From NCBI GenBank assembly GCA_001600495.1, contig BCKE01000052.1, positions 88,548-152,547 on the forward strand: a DNA stretch of 64,000 nucleotides. The letters are read 5' to 3'. Of the stretch, positions 30,943 to 41,807 are shown in pieces. Origin of the DNA: Pilasporangium apinafurcum (taxonomy: Eukaryota; Oomycota; Peronosporomycetes; Pythiales; Pythiaceae). The stretch's first letter is position 1; each line of letters opens with the position of its first letter. A model generated the notes under the pieces. That model was not told the origin of the DNA and ran no database searches. It saw only the letters and a list, made by a program, of their open reading frames with translations. Position numbers and translations under genes: made by a program.

Positions 30943-31530
30943 CTATGGTTTCAAAGTTCCGGATTTCAGCATCTTGGTGTAATACGCAAGTAAATACGTC
31001 GGATCGTTCGGCACTGGTTCGGTCTTGGTCTTCTCGTACCCGAAGACTTCGTAAAACTGGCATGCCGTGGTCATCACTACTGCTGTGGACAGCGACACAC
31101 GTACAAATCCATTCGCTTTCGCCCATTCTTCCAAGTTTCTGAGCAGCAAGCGGCCGATGCCATATCGACGGTAACCGTCTTTCACCGACATGCGGCGTAA
31201 CTCGCCTACACCATCGGGTTGTGCTTGTAACCCGACCATCCCGACCACGACAGGATTTTCTTGGCCATCCTCTTGGATGGTGGCGATCCAAAAATTCCCC
31301 CCAGAGCTCAAATATGTACCTTCAATGTCGGCCAAGTCACTGTTAAGGCTGTGATTGATGTACCACGTGTGCTTCTCGCGCTGTTCCTGGTGTGCGCGAT
31401 AATGCATCATGCCTTGAACGAAGAGATTTGCCACTTCTTGGCGATCTTCTGGCCGGTATGAACGGATCTGAACGGAAGGAACAATGGAATCACTATCATT
31501 GTTGATGACAACAGACTGGATCGATGACAT
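30943..31530 (-). CDS. GNAT N-acetyltransferase 10 of the array
   Basis: Single exon, 195 residues. VQIRSYRPEDRQEVANLF, SDLADIEGTY, GGNFWIA (Ile for Val), VVGMVGLQ, motif A ELRRMSVKDGYRRYGIG, FYEVFGY. Ends YYTKMLKSGTLKP. The region between the N-terminal helix and DLADI is histidine- and glutamine-rich (HYRAHQEQREKH), a spot where copies vary most and where substrate choice could differ. Confidence 0.88.
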   Translation of the reverse strand: MSSIQSVVINNDSDSIVPSVQIRSYRPEDRQEVANLFVQGMMHYRAHQEQREKHTWYINHSLNSDLADIEGTYLSSGGNFWIATIQEDGQENPVVVGMVGLQAQPDGVGELRRMSVKDGYRRYGIGRLLLRNLEEWAKANGFVRVSLSTAVVMTTACQFYEVFGYEKTKTEPVPNDPTYLLAYYTKMLKSGTLKP

Positions 31531-31808
31531 ATCGGTGTATAGATGCTTTCTGAATCTGTGTGGTTCCTTAGGTAAACGAGAAAGATATTATGAAAGGATT
31601 CTTGAAAAAACAAAGCTTTGATTACCGATGAGTGGGACAGCGAGTGAATGCAAGAGGGAGGCGGTGAAGGTTCTTGTTCTTGATTCTTTAATTTGATACA
31701 TACGGGCAAATTCTCATGGCTTTCCAATGACATCGTGTGGGTAAGAGCTCTGTTACGCCACTAAGCTATCAACTTTTCCTTCCACGTAATTAGAATAACT
31801 TACAACGT

Positions 31809-32348
31809 TCACAGTTGTTTCTCGAAATGGGCGCTTTCATGGTACGGATCAAGTGAAAAGACGGACGTCCGGACGAGTTCATAGCCCACAGATTGATAAA
31901 ATGCACATGCTTGTTGCATTGTCACACCGGTCGATAGTTTAATGTAATGAAAGTGGTTTACTTTTGCCCAATGCTCAAGATGCTTGACTAGAGCTCTGCC
32001 CAGACCCAGGCGACGGTACCCTTCTTTCACCGACATACGGCGAAGCTCCCCAATACGCAGTCCTTCTTTCTCTTCATTCGTTTGCAATCCAATCATGTCG
32101 ATGATATGTTCATCACCAGTGGTGGCGACCCAAAAGCTTCCACCTTTGGCGAAATACGCAGCTTCAATATCAGCGAGATCACTGCTGAGACTCTGCTGTC
32201 GCACACGCTGCCATTGAGCTTTGCTTACTTCGTCTTCATCCTCAAAGGAGTAAGATGCCATGCCATCAACGTACAATTGAGCGACAATAGGCTGATCTTC
32301 TCGTCGAAACGGGCGGATTGTGACGTTTTCCATACCTGCTGTTCCCAA
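31809..32348 (-). CDS. GNAT N-acetyltransferase 11, end of the array
   Basis: Single exon, 179 residues (Met6 at 32333 is a possible alternative start). VTIRPFRREDQPIVAQLY, SDLADIEAAY, GGSFWVA (Ser for Asn), MIGLQ, motif A ELRRMSVKEGYRRLGLG, FYQSVGY. Ends HFEKQL. It is the last member; 378 bp further on the strand switches to PACRG, so the two genes share a divergent upstream region. Confidence 0.87.
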   Translation of the reverse strand: MGTAGMENVTIRPFRREDQPIVAQLYVDGMASYSFEDEDEVSKAQWQRVRQQSLSSDLADIEAAYFAKGGSFWVATTGDEHIIDMIGLQTNEEKEGLRIGELRRMSVKEGYRRLGLGRALVKHLEHWAKVNHFHYIKLSTGVTMQQACAFYQSVGYELVRTSVFSLDPYHESAHFEKQL

Positions 32349-32726
32349 AAGAAAAATGTAGATTGAAAATCAGATTCAAACAGGAGCCAAGGTCGAATAT
32401 GATTGTGTAATCAATGTGGAATGTACTTCGATTCGAAACACGAGGTCTCACATGACAGTAGGGGGTAATTATGTTGAAAAGTCCGACCGTGCAATCCTGA
32501 TATACGCTTCGAGTACCATTTGCGTCATCGAGAAAATGAGCAAACGGATTTGTTCTGCTTGATATATTTAACTTGAAGGTGCAAAATCAGATGCATATTT
32601 ATAGTAAGTTTGCTATAAGACCTTGAAGTAGTTGGTCATCACGACCTAGTTACGAATTGTAGATTGGTCAGTCATTCGCATTACGAGCACCCGAGCAAGT
32701 GGAAAACAGAAAAGACGTAGAGAATC
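32349..32726. other. Divergent spacer between GNAT 11 and PACRG
   Basis: Shared upstream region of two genes facing away from each other. No perfect initiator seen; no other feature recognised. Confidence 0.45.
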
Positions 32727-33772
32727 ATGCCGCTGCAGATCGGCCACGACACAACCACCCGCAACACGTTGATGCCCATTTCCAAAACCAACAGGCGCCT
32801 GATGCAATCCGCTAAAGTCGAGCGAGACCGGAGTAACTATGCTCCATCAGCACATCATCTGCGGCAAATGGCCAAACTCTCTACATCTGCCGGTACCATT
32901 CATCAAAAAGACCGTTCTGATGCGCTGGAGACTCAAAAGCAACTTCATCACGCGTTGAAAGGCATCAATTCTGCCTCACACGCTTCTCCATTAGTGCGAC
33001 CACAGAATTCAGGGGCATTCAAAGCGCGCAAAATCGAGAAAACATGCTTTCGATACTTCTGTAAGTTTCAAAACTGCATGCTTAATACGGCTGTAACAAG
33101 TCCTTTATGATTTCATCCAACTCCTTATCTTCGTTGTTTACTCTCAGATGATCGGGGTGACCTGCCTGTACGGATAAATTTTTGCGGAGCGGTCCGGAAA
33201 TTGCAATGGCAAGTGGAGATCGCCACACTTGACTACAGCCACTATCTGCCGCTTTTCATGGAAGGGCTACGGGAACTGGAGGAACCTTACCACTTCATCG
33301 CGCTTCAAGGGACAATGGATATGCTGGAGCGGGGGGAAACGAGGCCATTGGCATGTCTTCCGCTGCTGGTGCTACCAATGAAGCAGAATCTGATGACACG
33401 CAATCAGCGGGTCGTTTGCTTGCAGATGCGGGTTTTGCAGCAACTCGTGCGATCCTGTCCATTCGTCGGAGAAGCGCTTGTGCCATATTATCGCCAATTA
33501 CTTTCGATTTTCAACTTGTTTATCACGAAACGCGTGAACTGTGGCGACCAGATCGATTATTCGCAACGCAAGCAGGAGAATCTGGGCGATCTCATTGCCG
33601 AGACGCTCAATTTGATGGAGCGACATGGCGGTCCAGACGCGTTTGTCAATATCAAGTAAGTAGAAGGTTGAAGTGGTTTATTAGAATTTTAAACTGACTA
33701 TCTTTTTTGTGTGTGAATACGACGCGCAGGTATATGATTCCAACCTATGAAAGCTGTATGCACCGGCAATAA
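32727..33772 (+). CDS. PACRG: Parkin co-regulated gene protein (axonemal microtubule inner protein)
   Basis: Three exons, 32727..33060, 33148..33655 and 33730..33772, with introns of 87 bp (GTAAGT...CAG) and 74 bp (GTAAGT...CAG); product 294 residues. The joins restore the conserved core without gaps: FRYFYDRGDLPVRI across the first, NIKYMIPTYESC across the second. WQVEIATLDYSHYLP, GEALVPYYRQ, GDQIDYSQRK and GGPDAFVNIK are all diagnostic. PACRG bridges doublet microtubules in cilia and flagella, so the organism should make flagellate zoospores. The N-terminal 100 residues are basic and probably disordered, as in animal homologues. Confidence 0.93.
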
Positions 33773-33898
33773 GAGATACGAAAGAGTCCTTTCCAGGGTC
33801 TGTAGCTAGCCCAGCAAGCGCCTATTTCGCTCGACATAAAATCTGTAACAAATGAAATGAAAAGAGAAATTTGAGGCTCACACGTCACAGATAGACGA

Positions 33899-35467
33899 AT
33901 GAATGATCCGTTTCCACGACCTTTCATCTCCTCTCACATTGTCCTGACAGATGAATTACCTGCTTCAGCCATGAAAAAGCGACCGGTATTGACTGTCAAC
34001 GCGACTGAGCATGCGCTTCGCCCGCCTTCTAAACCCAAACCACAGCTCTCAATCTCTAATGACGATTCCAATGGCAGTGAGGACGAGGACGATGCGCTGG
34101 AAACATCATGTGACATTGGCGAAACGACGTTCCGCAAGGGACAAATGCAAATCAACCGTACTGGTGTAATTTTTACCAAAATCAATCATCACCAATCCAA
34201 ACCGGACGACGCTAAAGAAGTTGAAGACGATTTCGATGCAGAACAACAGCCCAAGAAACGGAGAACACACATCTCGCTGGATGAGCTCGAAGTATGCGGA
34301 GTGATTGGTCGCGGCTGTTCTGGTCATGTGATGAAGGCGCAACACATCGAGACAAACGAGTGGTTTGCAATCAAAGTAGTCAACAATGTCTACGACAAAG
34401 TCAAACGCAACCAGCTGCTGACCGAGATTCGTACGCTCTACAGTGTCGAGAGTCCGTTCCTCGTGGATTTCTATGGCGCGTATTTCAAAGACCATGCGCT
34501 GAGTATCGTCTTAGAATTCTGTGATGTTGGGTCGCTGGACAAGCTCATCCAACAACGAGGGCCAATCCCCGAGAAAGTGATTGCAGCAATGGCGTTCCAG
34601 ATGTTGCAGGGGCTTCATCACCTCAAGAAAACGCACCATTTCCATCGCGACATCAAGCCACAAAACATTTTAGTCCAAAAGAATGGCACCATCAAACTGA
34701 CGGATTTTGGGATTGCAAGGGCATTGGGGAACTCGCAGGACATGGCGCAAACGTTCGTCGGGACGTTCAAGTACATGTCACCTGAGCGCGTGCAGAATGA
34801 GCCTTACGAGCACGTTTTTTGTCAAGTTTTGTGCTGCTGAATTGATTTTGGTGAGTGCTGACAGTTTTGTTCTTGTAGTTACAAGTCGGATATTTGGAGC
34901 TTTGGCCTTGTGTTTATCGAGTGTGCGACCACATTATTTCCCTACCGAAGCGCGAGGAGTTATATCGATGTAAGCAGTTTGCTTCTATCGTCTGGTATTG
35001 CATTTGGGCAGAAAAACAAGATGATTGATGGAATTCTTCCTTCTATGAATTGTTGTTGGCAGGTTGTTCAAAGCATCATCGAGTCTCCCGCCCCAGAATT
35101 GCCTGCAAATGACCGCAAGTGGTCGTTTTCCAGCGAATTTCGTGAATTTCTTGGTGATTGTCTCAAGAAAGACGTATGTGGCCATGCATATTATACCTTC
35201 TGTCTCCAGCTCTGCTTTGGAGTTTCACATTATTCTTCCTCTTACACCAAATAGGCCAAGAAACGAGCTTCGGTTGAGAAATTGCTTAACTCTTCATGGT
35301 TCCAACTTCACCAAGCGACAGATGGCCCAACATGTACGAAACGATGTGCTGCGTGGCTGAAAGACGGGGCGAAAAAGGATGCAGAGGTAGATGATGATGA
35401 AATCTATGAAGATGACTATGAGATTGAAGAAGAAATAGAAGATACGACATACCATGATGAAAAGTAG
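33899..35467 (+). CDS. MAP kinase kinase-like protein kinase (STE7 group)
   Basis: Four exons: 33899..34809, 34879..34969, 35063..35173, 35255..35467; product 441 residues. An acidic, disordered N-terminus (about 130 residues) is followed by the kinase domain: GRGCSGHV loop, FAIKVV lysine, FHRDIKPQN catalytic loop, DFG, and an activation segment with S-QDMAQ-T (the S/T-x5-S/T spacing of plant-type MKKs) before VGTFKYMSPER. SDIWSFGL and WSFSSEFREFLGDCL complete the C lobe; the tail is highly acidic. The first intron is uncertain: a GC donor at 34810 gives EPYDYKSDIWS, which matches the family best, while a GT donor at 34814 with the AG ending at 34885 also keeps frame but drops one residue. 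It should phosphorylate a MAP kinase in the cytosol. Confidence 0.83.
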
Positions 35468-35514
35468 CAAAGTGATATTTGTGTTCAGTTTACAATTAAA
35501 GCATTAAAAGAGCC

Positions 35515-37683
35515 TTATTGTTCACGAGCGAGCAAATACTCACTTGCTGGTTCTTTTGTGCTGCGATGAAACCGTCCCGACTGGCACTTCTTTCCATGAC
35601 GCTTGCGGCCAAACATGATGAACAAACTCACCAACACCACACCAGCCAGCAAAGCAGCACCAAAGATAACCTGCATCATTTGTCGCTGAGGGACGCCTCT
35701 ACTCTCCTGGGCTTCTAAGAGATTGATAGTGTTTCTCGACATCTCTGCTAGTAACGCAGTCTTCTCTTCCTCCGTCATCGCCGGCTGGAAATCGGACGAG
35801 TTAGTTATCTTGGCAACGCATTCATCTAAATCCGCTAAAAATACTGAGAAATTGATGGTCCCCAATCCAGAAGCAGCATCCCACCCTTCAATCGCTGTGT
35901 GACCCTTGCTACAACACTTCATTGAGGGCGTTCCACACGCCGTATCCCCTTCAGTGATATCGCTAAACACATGTGGACACGCTGTCTGCAAATCGTACAA
36001 CAACGGATTGAGAAACCCAAGCACTGGTCGCCCTTTGTCAAGCAAATATTTGTTAAGCAGAACGATCATCGACGCCACTACAGGCGTAGCCACTGAAGTT
36101 CCATCTGTGGGGAACAACGCGCCGTTGGTAAATACGGGGAAATCCCTCCCAATAGCCGTGAGATCAGGATACGCACGTCCTTGAGTGTTAAAATGTGACG
36201 ACAACTGCGAAGAATTCGCAAACGATAAGTACGATTCCACTACAGTACTTTGGTACGCTGGTCGCACAAATAACTCGCTGAATCCACCACCAGAGGTGAT
36301 TAATGCACCATTTTTCGCGGTGGTCACTACTTCTGGAAATTTGCCACCCTTATTGGTAGTTTGGATCCCATTGTTTGTGACAATCGTAGTCGCCCCGATA
36401 CTCGTCACGTATGGTGAAGACGCTGGAAACATGGCGAGGAATTTGGAACAGGACGAGGCATTACAAAACGATTGCGCGATTTCACTGCCTTGAACACCAG
36501 CGTCACCCGCCGAGATTAACACGGAGATGCCTTTCATGGCAGATTTCATCAGCTCACGGTTCACAGCCCGCGCATAATCACGTGGGATGCCACATTCATC
36601 ATCAGTATAGCTGATAGATACAACTGATGGTGACGGGTCCATAGCGTTAATATCCTGGAGAAACGTGAGAAAAGGCTCTTGGTTGTCGTCCGCAAATGGT
36701 CGAGATTGGTCTCGTAGTTGTGTGTAGCAGAGTACTTCGACATTACTGCTGCGTGCGAGGCCAGCGACAACTTGGACATCCAGTGAAGCTTCTCCGGTAG
36801 CGCGAGTGATTCCGGGTGCTTTATCGACTAAGCATTCACCTTGAGTAGATGGCAAGGAGATGGAATCGCGATCCTCTTGATCATATGCTTCGATGAACTG
36901 CTTGAGGTCGCGTTCGCTGTAGAATTCGTGGAGAAACGTGCCAATCACAAGTTTGTTGCGGTCATGTGTGCCGTAAAGATTGTTAGGAATGGTGTATTGC
37001 TTGCGAATGAGTGATGGTGTGGGTCCGTTGTATCGATACGTCGATGTAGAAGAAGAAGAAGGAGGCAGAGATTTTTGTTTGATAGTGAACGGATCGCCAT
37101 CCTGATTGGTACGCTGGTTATTGTTGCGACGTTGCATGATTTGCGCTTGCATTTCTGTGGGGAAGCTCTCTAGTCCATCGATATACAGCACATGTGGTGC
37201 TAATGCACTTGGAATAGTGTACTCTTTTGCTGGGCGAACAAGTCTCAGTCTGTTTCGGAACTTGTGATGCTCAAACTCGAATAGCGTCGTATTGAAGAGT
37301 GTCTCTGCTGTTCGCACATCCATAGTCATATACCAATAGTCCCCCACTCCATTCACCTCAGCGGATAGCCCACTCGGCGCGTACTGGCGCAGCAACGCTT
37401 GCATGGCATTTGTCGCATCTATATGTGGTTGCCAGTGCCGCTGCAGCTGCTCCTGAGTCGTTAAATACTGCCCATACGCTGATGATGCCACATTAGAGAC
37501 GGAGTCCACGATTTGTTCCAGTTCAGCGTCTGTTTTCTCGCTCTGTAGAGCGATTCGGAAGGTTATAACATGATCGGCCTCAGCGCGAGACTTGCGATGC
37601 CAGTTGCTGGGGTGACCACCGTGCACTTGACGTGTTGATGGTCGATGGGGCATGGGAATGAGAGAAGCGACGCACACACACAA
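35515..37683 (-). CDS. Sedolisin-type serine peptidase (S53, tripeptidyl-peptidase-like), membrane-anchored
   Basis: Single exon, 722 residues against about 560 for human TPP1. An S53 propeptide-like region (about 40-200) is followed by the catalytic domain. Glu298 and Asp302 lie in GEASLDVQV, Ser530 in GTSVATP, with the oxyanion Asp in SAGDAGV; all four are present. The calcium-site end ASGLGTINF is also present. A membrane segment near residues 675-698 and a basic tail follow, an addition absent from soluble lysosomal TPP1. The N-terminus (MCVCVASLIP) is a poor signal peptide, so a short upstream exon may be missing. Likely an acid peptidase at the cell surface or in vacuoles. Confidence 0.87.
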   Translation of the reverse strand: MCVCVASLIPMPHRPSTRQVHGGHPSNWHRKSRAEADHVITFRIALQSEKTDAELEQIVDSVSNVASSAYGQYLTTQEQLQRHWQPHIDATNAMQALLRQYAPSGLSAEVNGVGDYWYMTMDVRTAETLFNTTLFEFEHHKFRNRLRLVRPAKEYTIPSALAPHVLYIDGLESFPTEMQAQIMQRRNNNQRTNQDGDPFTIKQKSLPPSSSSTSTYRYNGPTPSLIRKQYTIPNNLYGTHDRNKLVIGTFLHEFYSERDLKQFIEAYDQEDRDSISLPSTQGECLVDKAPGITRATGEASLDVQVVAGLARSSNVEVLCYTQLRDQSRPFADDNQEPFLTFLQDINAMDPSPSVVSISYTDDECGIPRDYARAVNRELMKSAMKGISVLISAGDAGVQGSEIAQSFCNASSCSKFLAMFPASSPYVTSIGATTIVTNNGIQTTNKGGKFPEVVTTAKNGALITSGGGFSELFVRPAYQSTVVESYLSFANSSQLSSHFNTQGRAYPDLTAIGRDFPVFTNGALFPTDGTSVATPVVASMIVLLNKYLLDKGRPVLGFLNPLLYDLQTACPHVFSDITEGDTACGTPSMKCCSKGHTAIEGWDAASGLGTINFSVFLADLDECVAKITNSSDFQPAMTEEEKTALLAEMSRNTINLLEAQESRGVPQRQMMQVIFGAALLAGVVLVSLFIMFGRKRHGKKCQSGRFHRSTKEPASEYLLAREQ

Positions 37684-38523
37684 ACAAACAGAATGACTAA
37701 GTGTTTTTTTACACCGCTAATTCATGCGGAAGCAAGTGCGATGAGTCTCCTGAGTAACGAGCAGCAGACGTCGCTTCGTAACTGGGCAGTTGAGTGTAGG
37801 AAGTCGAGCTTTTCTGATGGGATGTCTTTGCGTAGCTCTTCAGGATTCGATCTATTCGATACCGTATTTTTACGATATTAGCCCGTTAAACGGCAAAACT
37901 CTTTACAGGAAGCAGCTATAACGGGTCTCCAATACATGCAGACCCACTCAAGTCCTAAAATGGGTTGAACCCGTGTAGGTTTACAAAGTACGGTTTTCAT
38001 CGCGAACTTTTGCAAGGTGCGAATCTATATTATTTACGTTTGATCCGTAAACAAGCATGTACTTACATCACTCGCAATCACTGAATGCTTACTCATGTCA
38101 ACTGCGACTAGCTCAGCTCGCCAGCTATCACCTCTAACGCTGTTGCAGCGTTCTCCTCTGTCCATGCCAGTAGCACACTATGCGCTCTCAACGCTGGTGT
38201 TTTGTGTGTGTTTGTGTCCTTTCATTTATTACGAAATATATATTTTTTTCTTACCATACCAAAATACTGTTGGTCTTTGCAATATGAGCACAAGATATAC
38301 AGTACTTACACGATTTTAATTACAAATATCTATCAAGCATATAAAAATCTGCCACTTTAGGGTGCAATTCTCTATACTAACTATACAAATTTGGGTACAT
38401 ATTGTCCAAATTATCCGGATAAACACCTTCCAATCAACAAAAGCAATCTGCGCGCGCAGGCATTCTCCAACCCAACGCAGGTGGGTGGAAACTCAAGGAA
38501 GAGAAGAGAAGAAACGCGACGCG
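37684..38523. other. Divergent spacer between sedolisin and RAE1 copy 1
   Basis: About 0.8 kb with no recognised gene. GGGTTGAACCCG-type sequence near 37963 and an AT-rich block near 38230-38350. It should hold promoters for both flanking genes. Confidence 0.4.
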
Positions 38524-39892
38524 ATGTCTGCATTCGGCGCAGCGGGTGGTGCGTATGCAAACCCCAACAATGACTACACGATCGCTCCAGCCATCAATGA
38601 CGGTATCCAGGATATCGCGTGGAGTCCCACGGCAAACGTGCTGGTGAGCGGCAGCTGGGACAACAACGTCCGATGTTGGGAGGTACAGCAGCAAGGCACG
38701 CAGTTCAACGCCGTACCGAAGGCGCAGATCACGCACGATGGGCCGGTACTTTGTACGGCCTTTAGTGGGGTACGTTGTCTATGGAAATTTAAGTGTATGA
38801 TGGTCGTCTGGTTTGAAAATGATTGATGAGCTGGTGTTGTCTTTGATAGGATGGCAGTGCGGTGTTCTCTGGTTCATGTGATAAAACTGCGAAGATGTGG
38901 GTGCTGAATGGACCTGCGCAGGGTCAGCAGATCGCAGCGGTAGGTGATCATTAAATGGATTAATGGTTGATATTAATGGAAGCCGACCGACTGACTTGTT
39001 TGCATGCGGATTGCTTTTTTTAATGTATTGTTAGCATGATGCGCCGATTCGAAGCATTGCCGCGATTCAAGAAGCGAGCTGTGTGGCGACAGGCAGTTGG
39101 GACAAGACCCTTAAGTACTGGGATACACGGTCGCCTACACCGATGGCGACAGTGCAGTTGTCGGAACGCTGTTACGCCATGGACGTCAAGCACCCGTTGT
39201 TGGTCGTCGCGACCGCAGACCGACAAGTACACGTGTTTGATATCCGTAAACCGTCACAGATCTACAAATCTATTCTATCGAATCTCAAGTTTCAGACGCG
39301 CACGATTGCGTGCTTCCCCGATGCATCAGGATTTGCGATTGGGTCTGTTGAAGGCCGATGTGCGATTCAACATGTCGAAGAAAAGGACAAACGGTGGGTT
39401 ATATCCGCTGCGTGGATGGGTTGACATATGAATAGTGTGTTGATGGTCTCTCTGTATACAGAAATGATTTCGCATTCAAGTGCCATCGTGATGGTACGAA
39501 TATTTATCCAGTAAGCAGCATCGCGTTTCATCCGTTTGGAACATTTTCCACCACGGGTGGCGACGGCACGTACTGCTTCTGGGACAAGGACGCGCGACAG
39601 AAGCTCAAAACCTTTAACAAAGTGTAAGAGAATCACACATACATGGGTATTTTATTTGAAGACTTTGGCTGATGCTTGAGCTGTTTTATGCCAACTTGTA
39701 AACAGGGACCAATCCATTACGGTCGGCAAGTTCAATGCGCGTGGTGATATTTTCGCGTACACGCTTTCGTACGACTGGTCGATGGGCTCGGAGAAGTACA
39801 ATCCAAACCAGCCGAGTGTGATTCGCTTGCACAGTGTTGCTGAGGTCGAGATCAAGCAAAAGAAGAAGCCAGGTACTCGCAATTCGTTTTAA
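38524..39892 (+). CDS. RAE1: RAE1/Gle2-like WD40 mRNA export factor, copy 1
   Basis: Five exons, 38524..38769, 38850..38939, 39035..39393, 39462..39623 and 39706..39892; product 347 residues, the usual RAE1 length. It begins NPNNDYTI, then WD40 blades with [54 protein letters not shown] and [18 protein letters not shown], ending [23 protein letters not shown]1 binds the GLEBS motif of nuclear-pore protein NUP98 and acts in mRNA export and spindle assembly. All splice phases match those of copy 2, and every join continues a blade motif. Confidence 0.92.
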
Positions 39893-40501
39893 AAAAGAGT
39901 TGGAAAAATCTACCAAGCAATTGGTAGGGACTCGCCATCCGCTCACATCTCTGTGTCGTCTTTGTGTGTTATTCACTCGTGTTGTTGCTTCCTTATCACT
40001 TTTGACTCTGTAGCTACTAGATAAACGAAAAATACCGTTGCGGTCATGTAATAGGGACATCCAAGACGCATTTTTCAGGGAGCAATGATGAAAGCAGTCA
40101 GCAAATTGACTTGCACAAATATGGAGAAAAGTAAGTAGTTCATAGTAGTAGTAGTAGTACTAGTAGTTAGTCCGTAGTAGTAAGCTGCCGTAACACGACC
40201 GACCTGATGATGACCAAAATTCAAGTGATTCAAAGTGAGAGAATGAAGGGCGAGAAAGGGCAAGCGTCGATGAGAGTTGCTCTTCTTCTTAGGTATGACC
40301 GGTGGTTGAGTGTTTACGTCATTACTTTAGTGCACATCCCCACACCAATCAACATCGGATCAACCCATTACGTTATCAGCAAGGATCTCTTACACCAAGG
40401 AAAATAGCCACAAGAAATCTATCCATTCACTCCCATATCCAGCTACAACACAATTGGAGTTTCATTGGATCCAGCACACTTGCTAGAAGGGAAATCAAGT
40501 T
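39893..40501. other. Spacer between the RAE1 copies
   Basis: The 3' flank of copy 1 resembles that of copy 2 (for example GTCATGTAATAGGGACA near 40044 against TGTAGTCACCCGATAGGGACA near 41905), so flanks were duplicated with the gene. A TAG/AGT microsatellite lies at about 40143-40192. No gene. Confidence 0.55.
40143..40192. repeat. AGT/TAG trinucleotide microsatellite
   Basis: Imperfect run of TAG units, with one broken block and a short second run, in the spacer between the RAE1 copies. Confidence 0.8.
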
Positions 40502-41807
40502 ATGTCGGCGTTCGGAACTCCTAGTACTGCAGAAGTGTATCCGAATCCCAACAATGACTACACCATCCTGCCTGCTATCAACGACGGAATTCACGATTTA
40601 TCGTGGAGCCCGACAGCGAATGTGTTGGTGGCAGGGAGTTGGGACAACTGCGTACGTTGCTGGGAAGTACACCAGCATGGCAAAGCGCTCAACGCGGTGC
40701 CTCAGGTTGTGATTTCACATGATGGTCCTGTTTTGTGTACGGCGTTCAGCGAGGTATAGTAGATTTCGCCTTCGCACAACTTTAAACTCTCAAGTCTTTT
40801 CTTAAATGTGTTATCGATAGGATGGTAGCGTGGTATTTTCTGGTTCTTGTGACCGAACAGCAAAGATGTGGGTGCTCAGTGGTCCACCACAGGGGTATCA
40901 GATCGCCCAGGTAAACGAAGAAAATGTGCTGAGAAGCTCTCCAAACACTAGTAAACTACTTGCTCAACTTAAACCTTTGTAGCACGATGCCCCAATTCGC
41001 TGCATCGCTTCTATCCAGTCAGCCAGCTGCGTAGTCACAGGCAGTTGGGATAAGACGCTCAAGTACTGGGATACCCGATCTGCTACCCCGTTGGCCACAG
41101 TGCAGTTATCCGAGCGCTGCTACGCGATGGATGTCAAGAGTTCATTGGTGGTGGTCGGTACTGCTGATCGACAAGTCTATGTGTTTGACATTCGCAAACC
41201 TTCCGTAGTATACAAGTCCATCCAGTCGAAGCTGAAATATCAAACTCGAGCGATTGCTTTGTTCCCAGACGCAACAGGGTTCGCTGTTGTCTCGATTGAG
41301 GGTCGCTGCGCGATTCAGCACATAGATGAAAACGGCAAAAAGTGCGGGATTTACTGGGATTGTTTATAATAGCTGGATCTAATTGTGTGTGTGTAGACAT
41401 GATTATACCTTCAGATGTCATCGTGATGGATCGAATGTGTACCCTGTGAGCAGTATCAGCTTTCATCCATTTGGGACGGTTTCAACGACCGGGGCCGATG
41501 GCAGCTACTGCTTCTGGGATATCCAAGCTCGACAGAAGCTCAAGACGTTCGCGAAAGTGTAAGAACTAGGGGCTTGATTGTCATAGACTTTATACTTATT
41601 GTAAACACTTTTTTGAACAGTGATCAGTCCATTACGGTCGGTAAGTTTAATGCCTGTGGAGACATGTTTGCATACGCACTGTCGTATGACTGGTCGATGG
41701 GTTCGGAAAAGTACAATCCAAATCAACCGAGTGTGATTCGTTTGCACAACGTTGCGGAAGCCGAGATTAAGCAAAAGAAGAAGCCAGGTGCTCGCAGTTC
41801 GTATTAG
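40502..41807 (+). CDS. RAE1: RAE1/Gle2-like WD40 mRNA export factor, copy 2
   Basis: Five exons, 40502..40753, 40821..40910, 40983..41341, 41397..41558 and 41621..41807; product 349 residues. Exons 2 to 5 have exactly the lengths of copy 1 (90, 359, 162, 187 bp); only exon 1 is two codons longer. It differs from copy 1 by many substitutions spread along the chain ([51 protein letters not shown]), but all blades are intact, so both copies look functional. The RAE1 name fits both; which carries the ancestral role cannot be told here. Confidence 0.92.
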
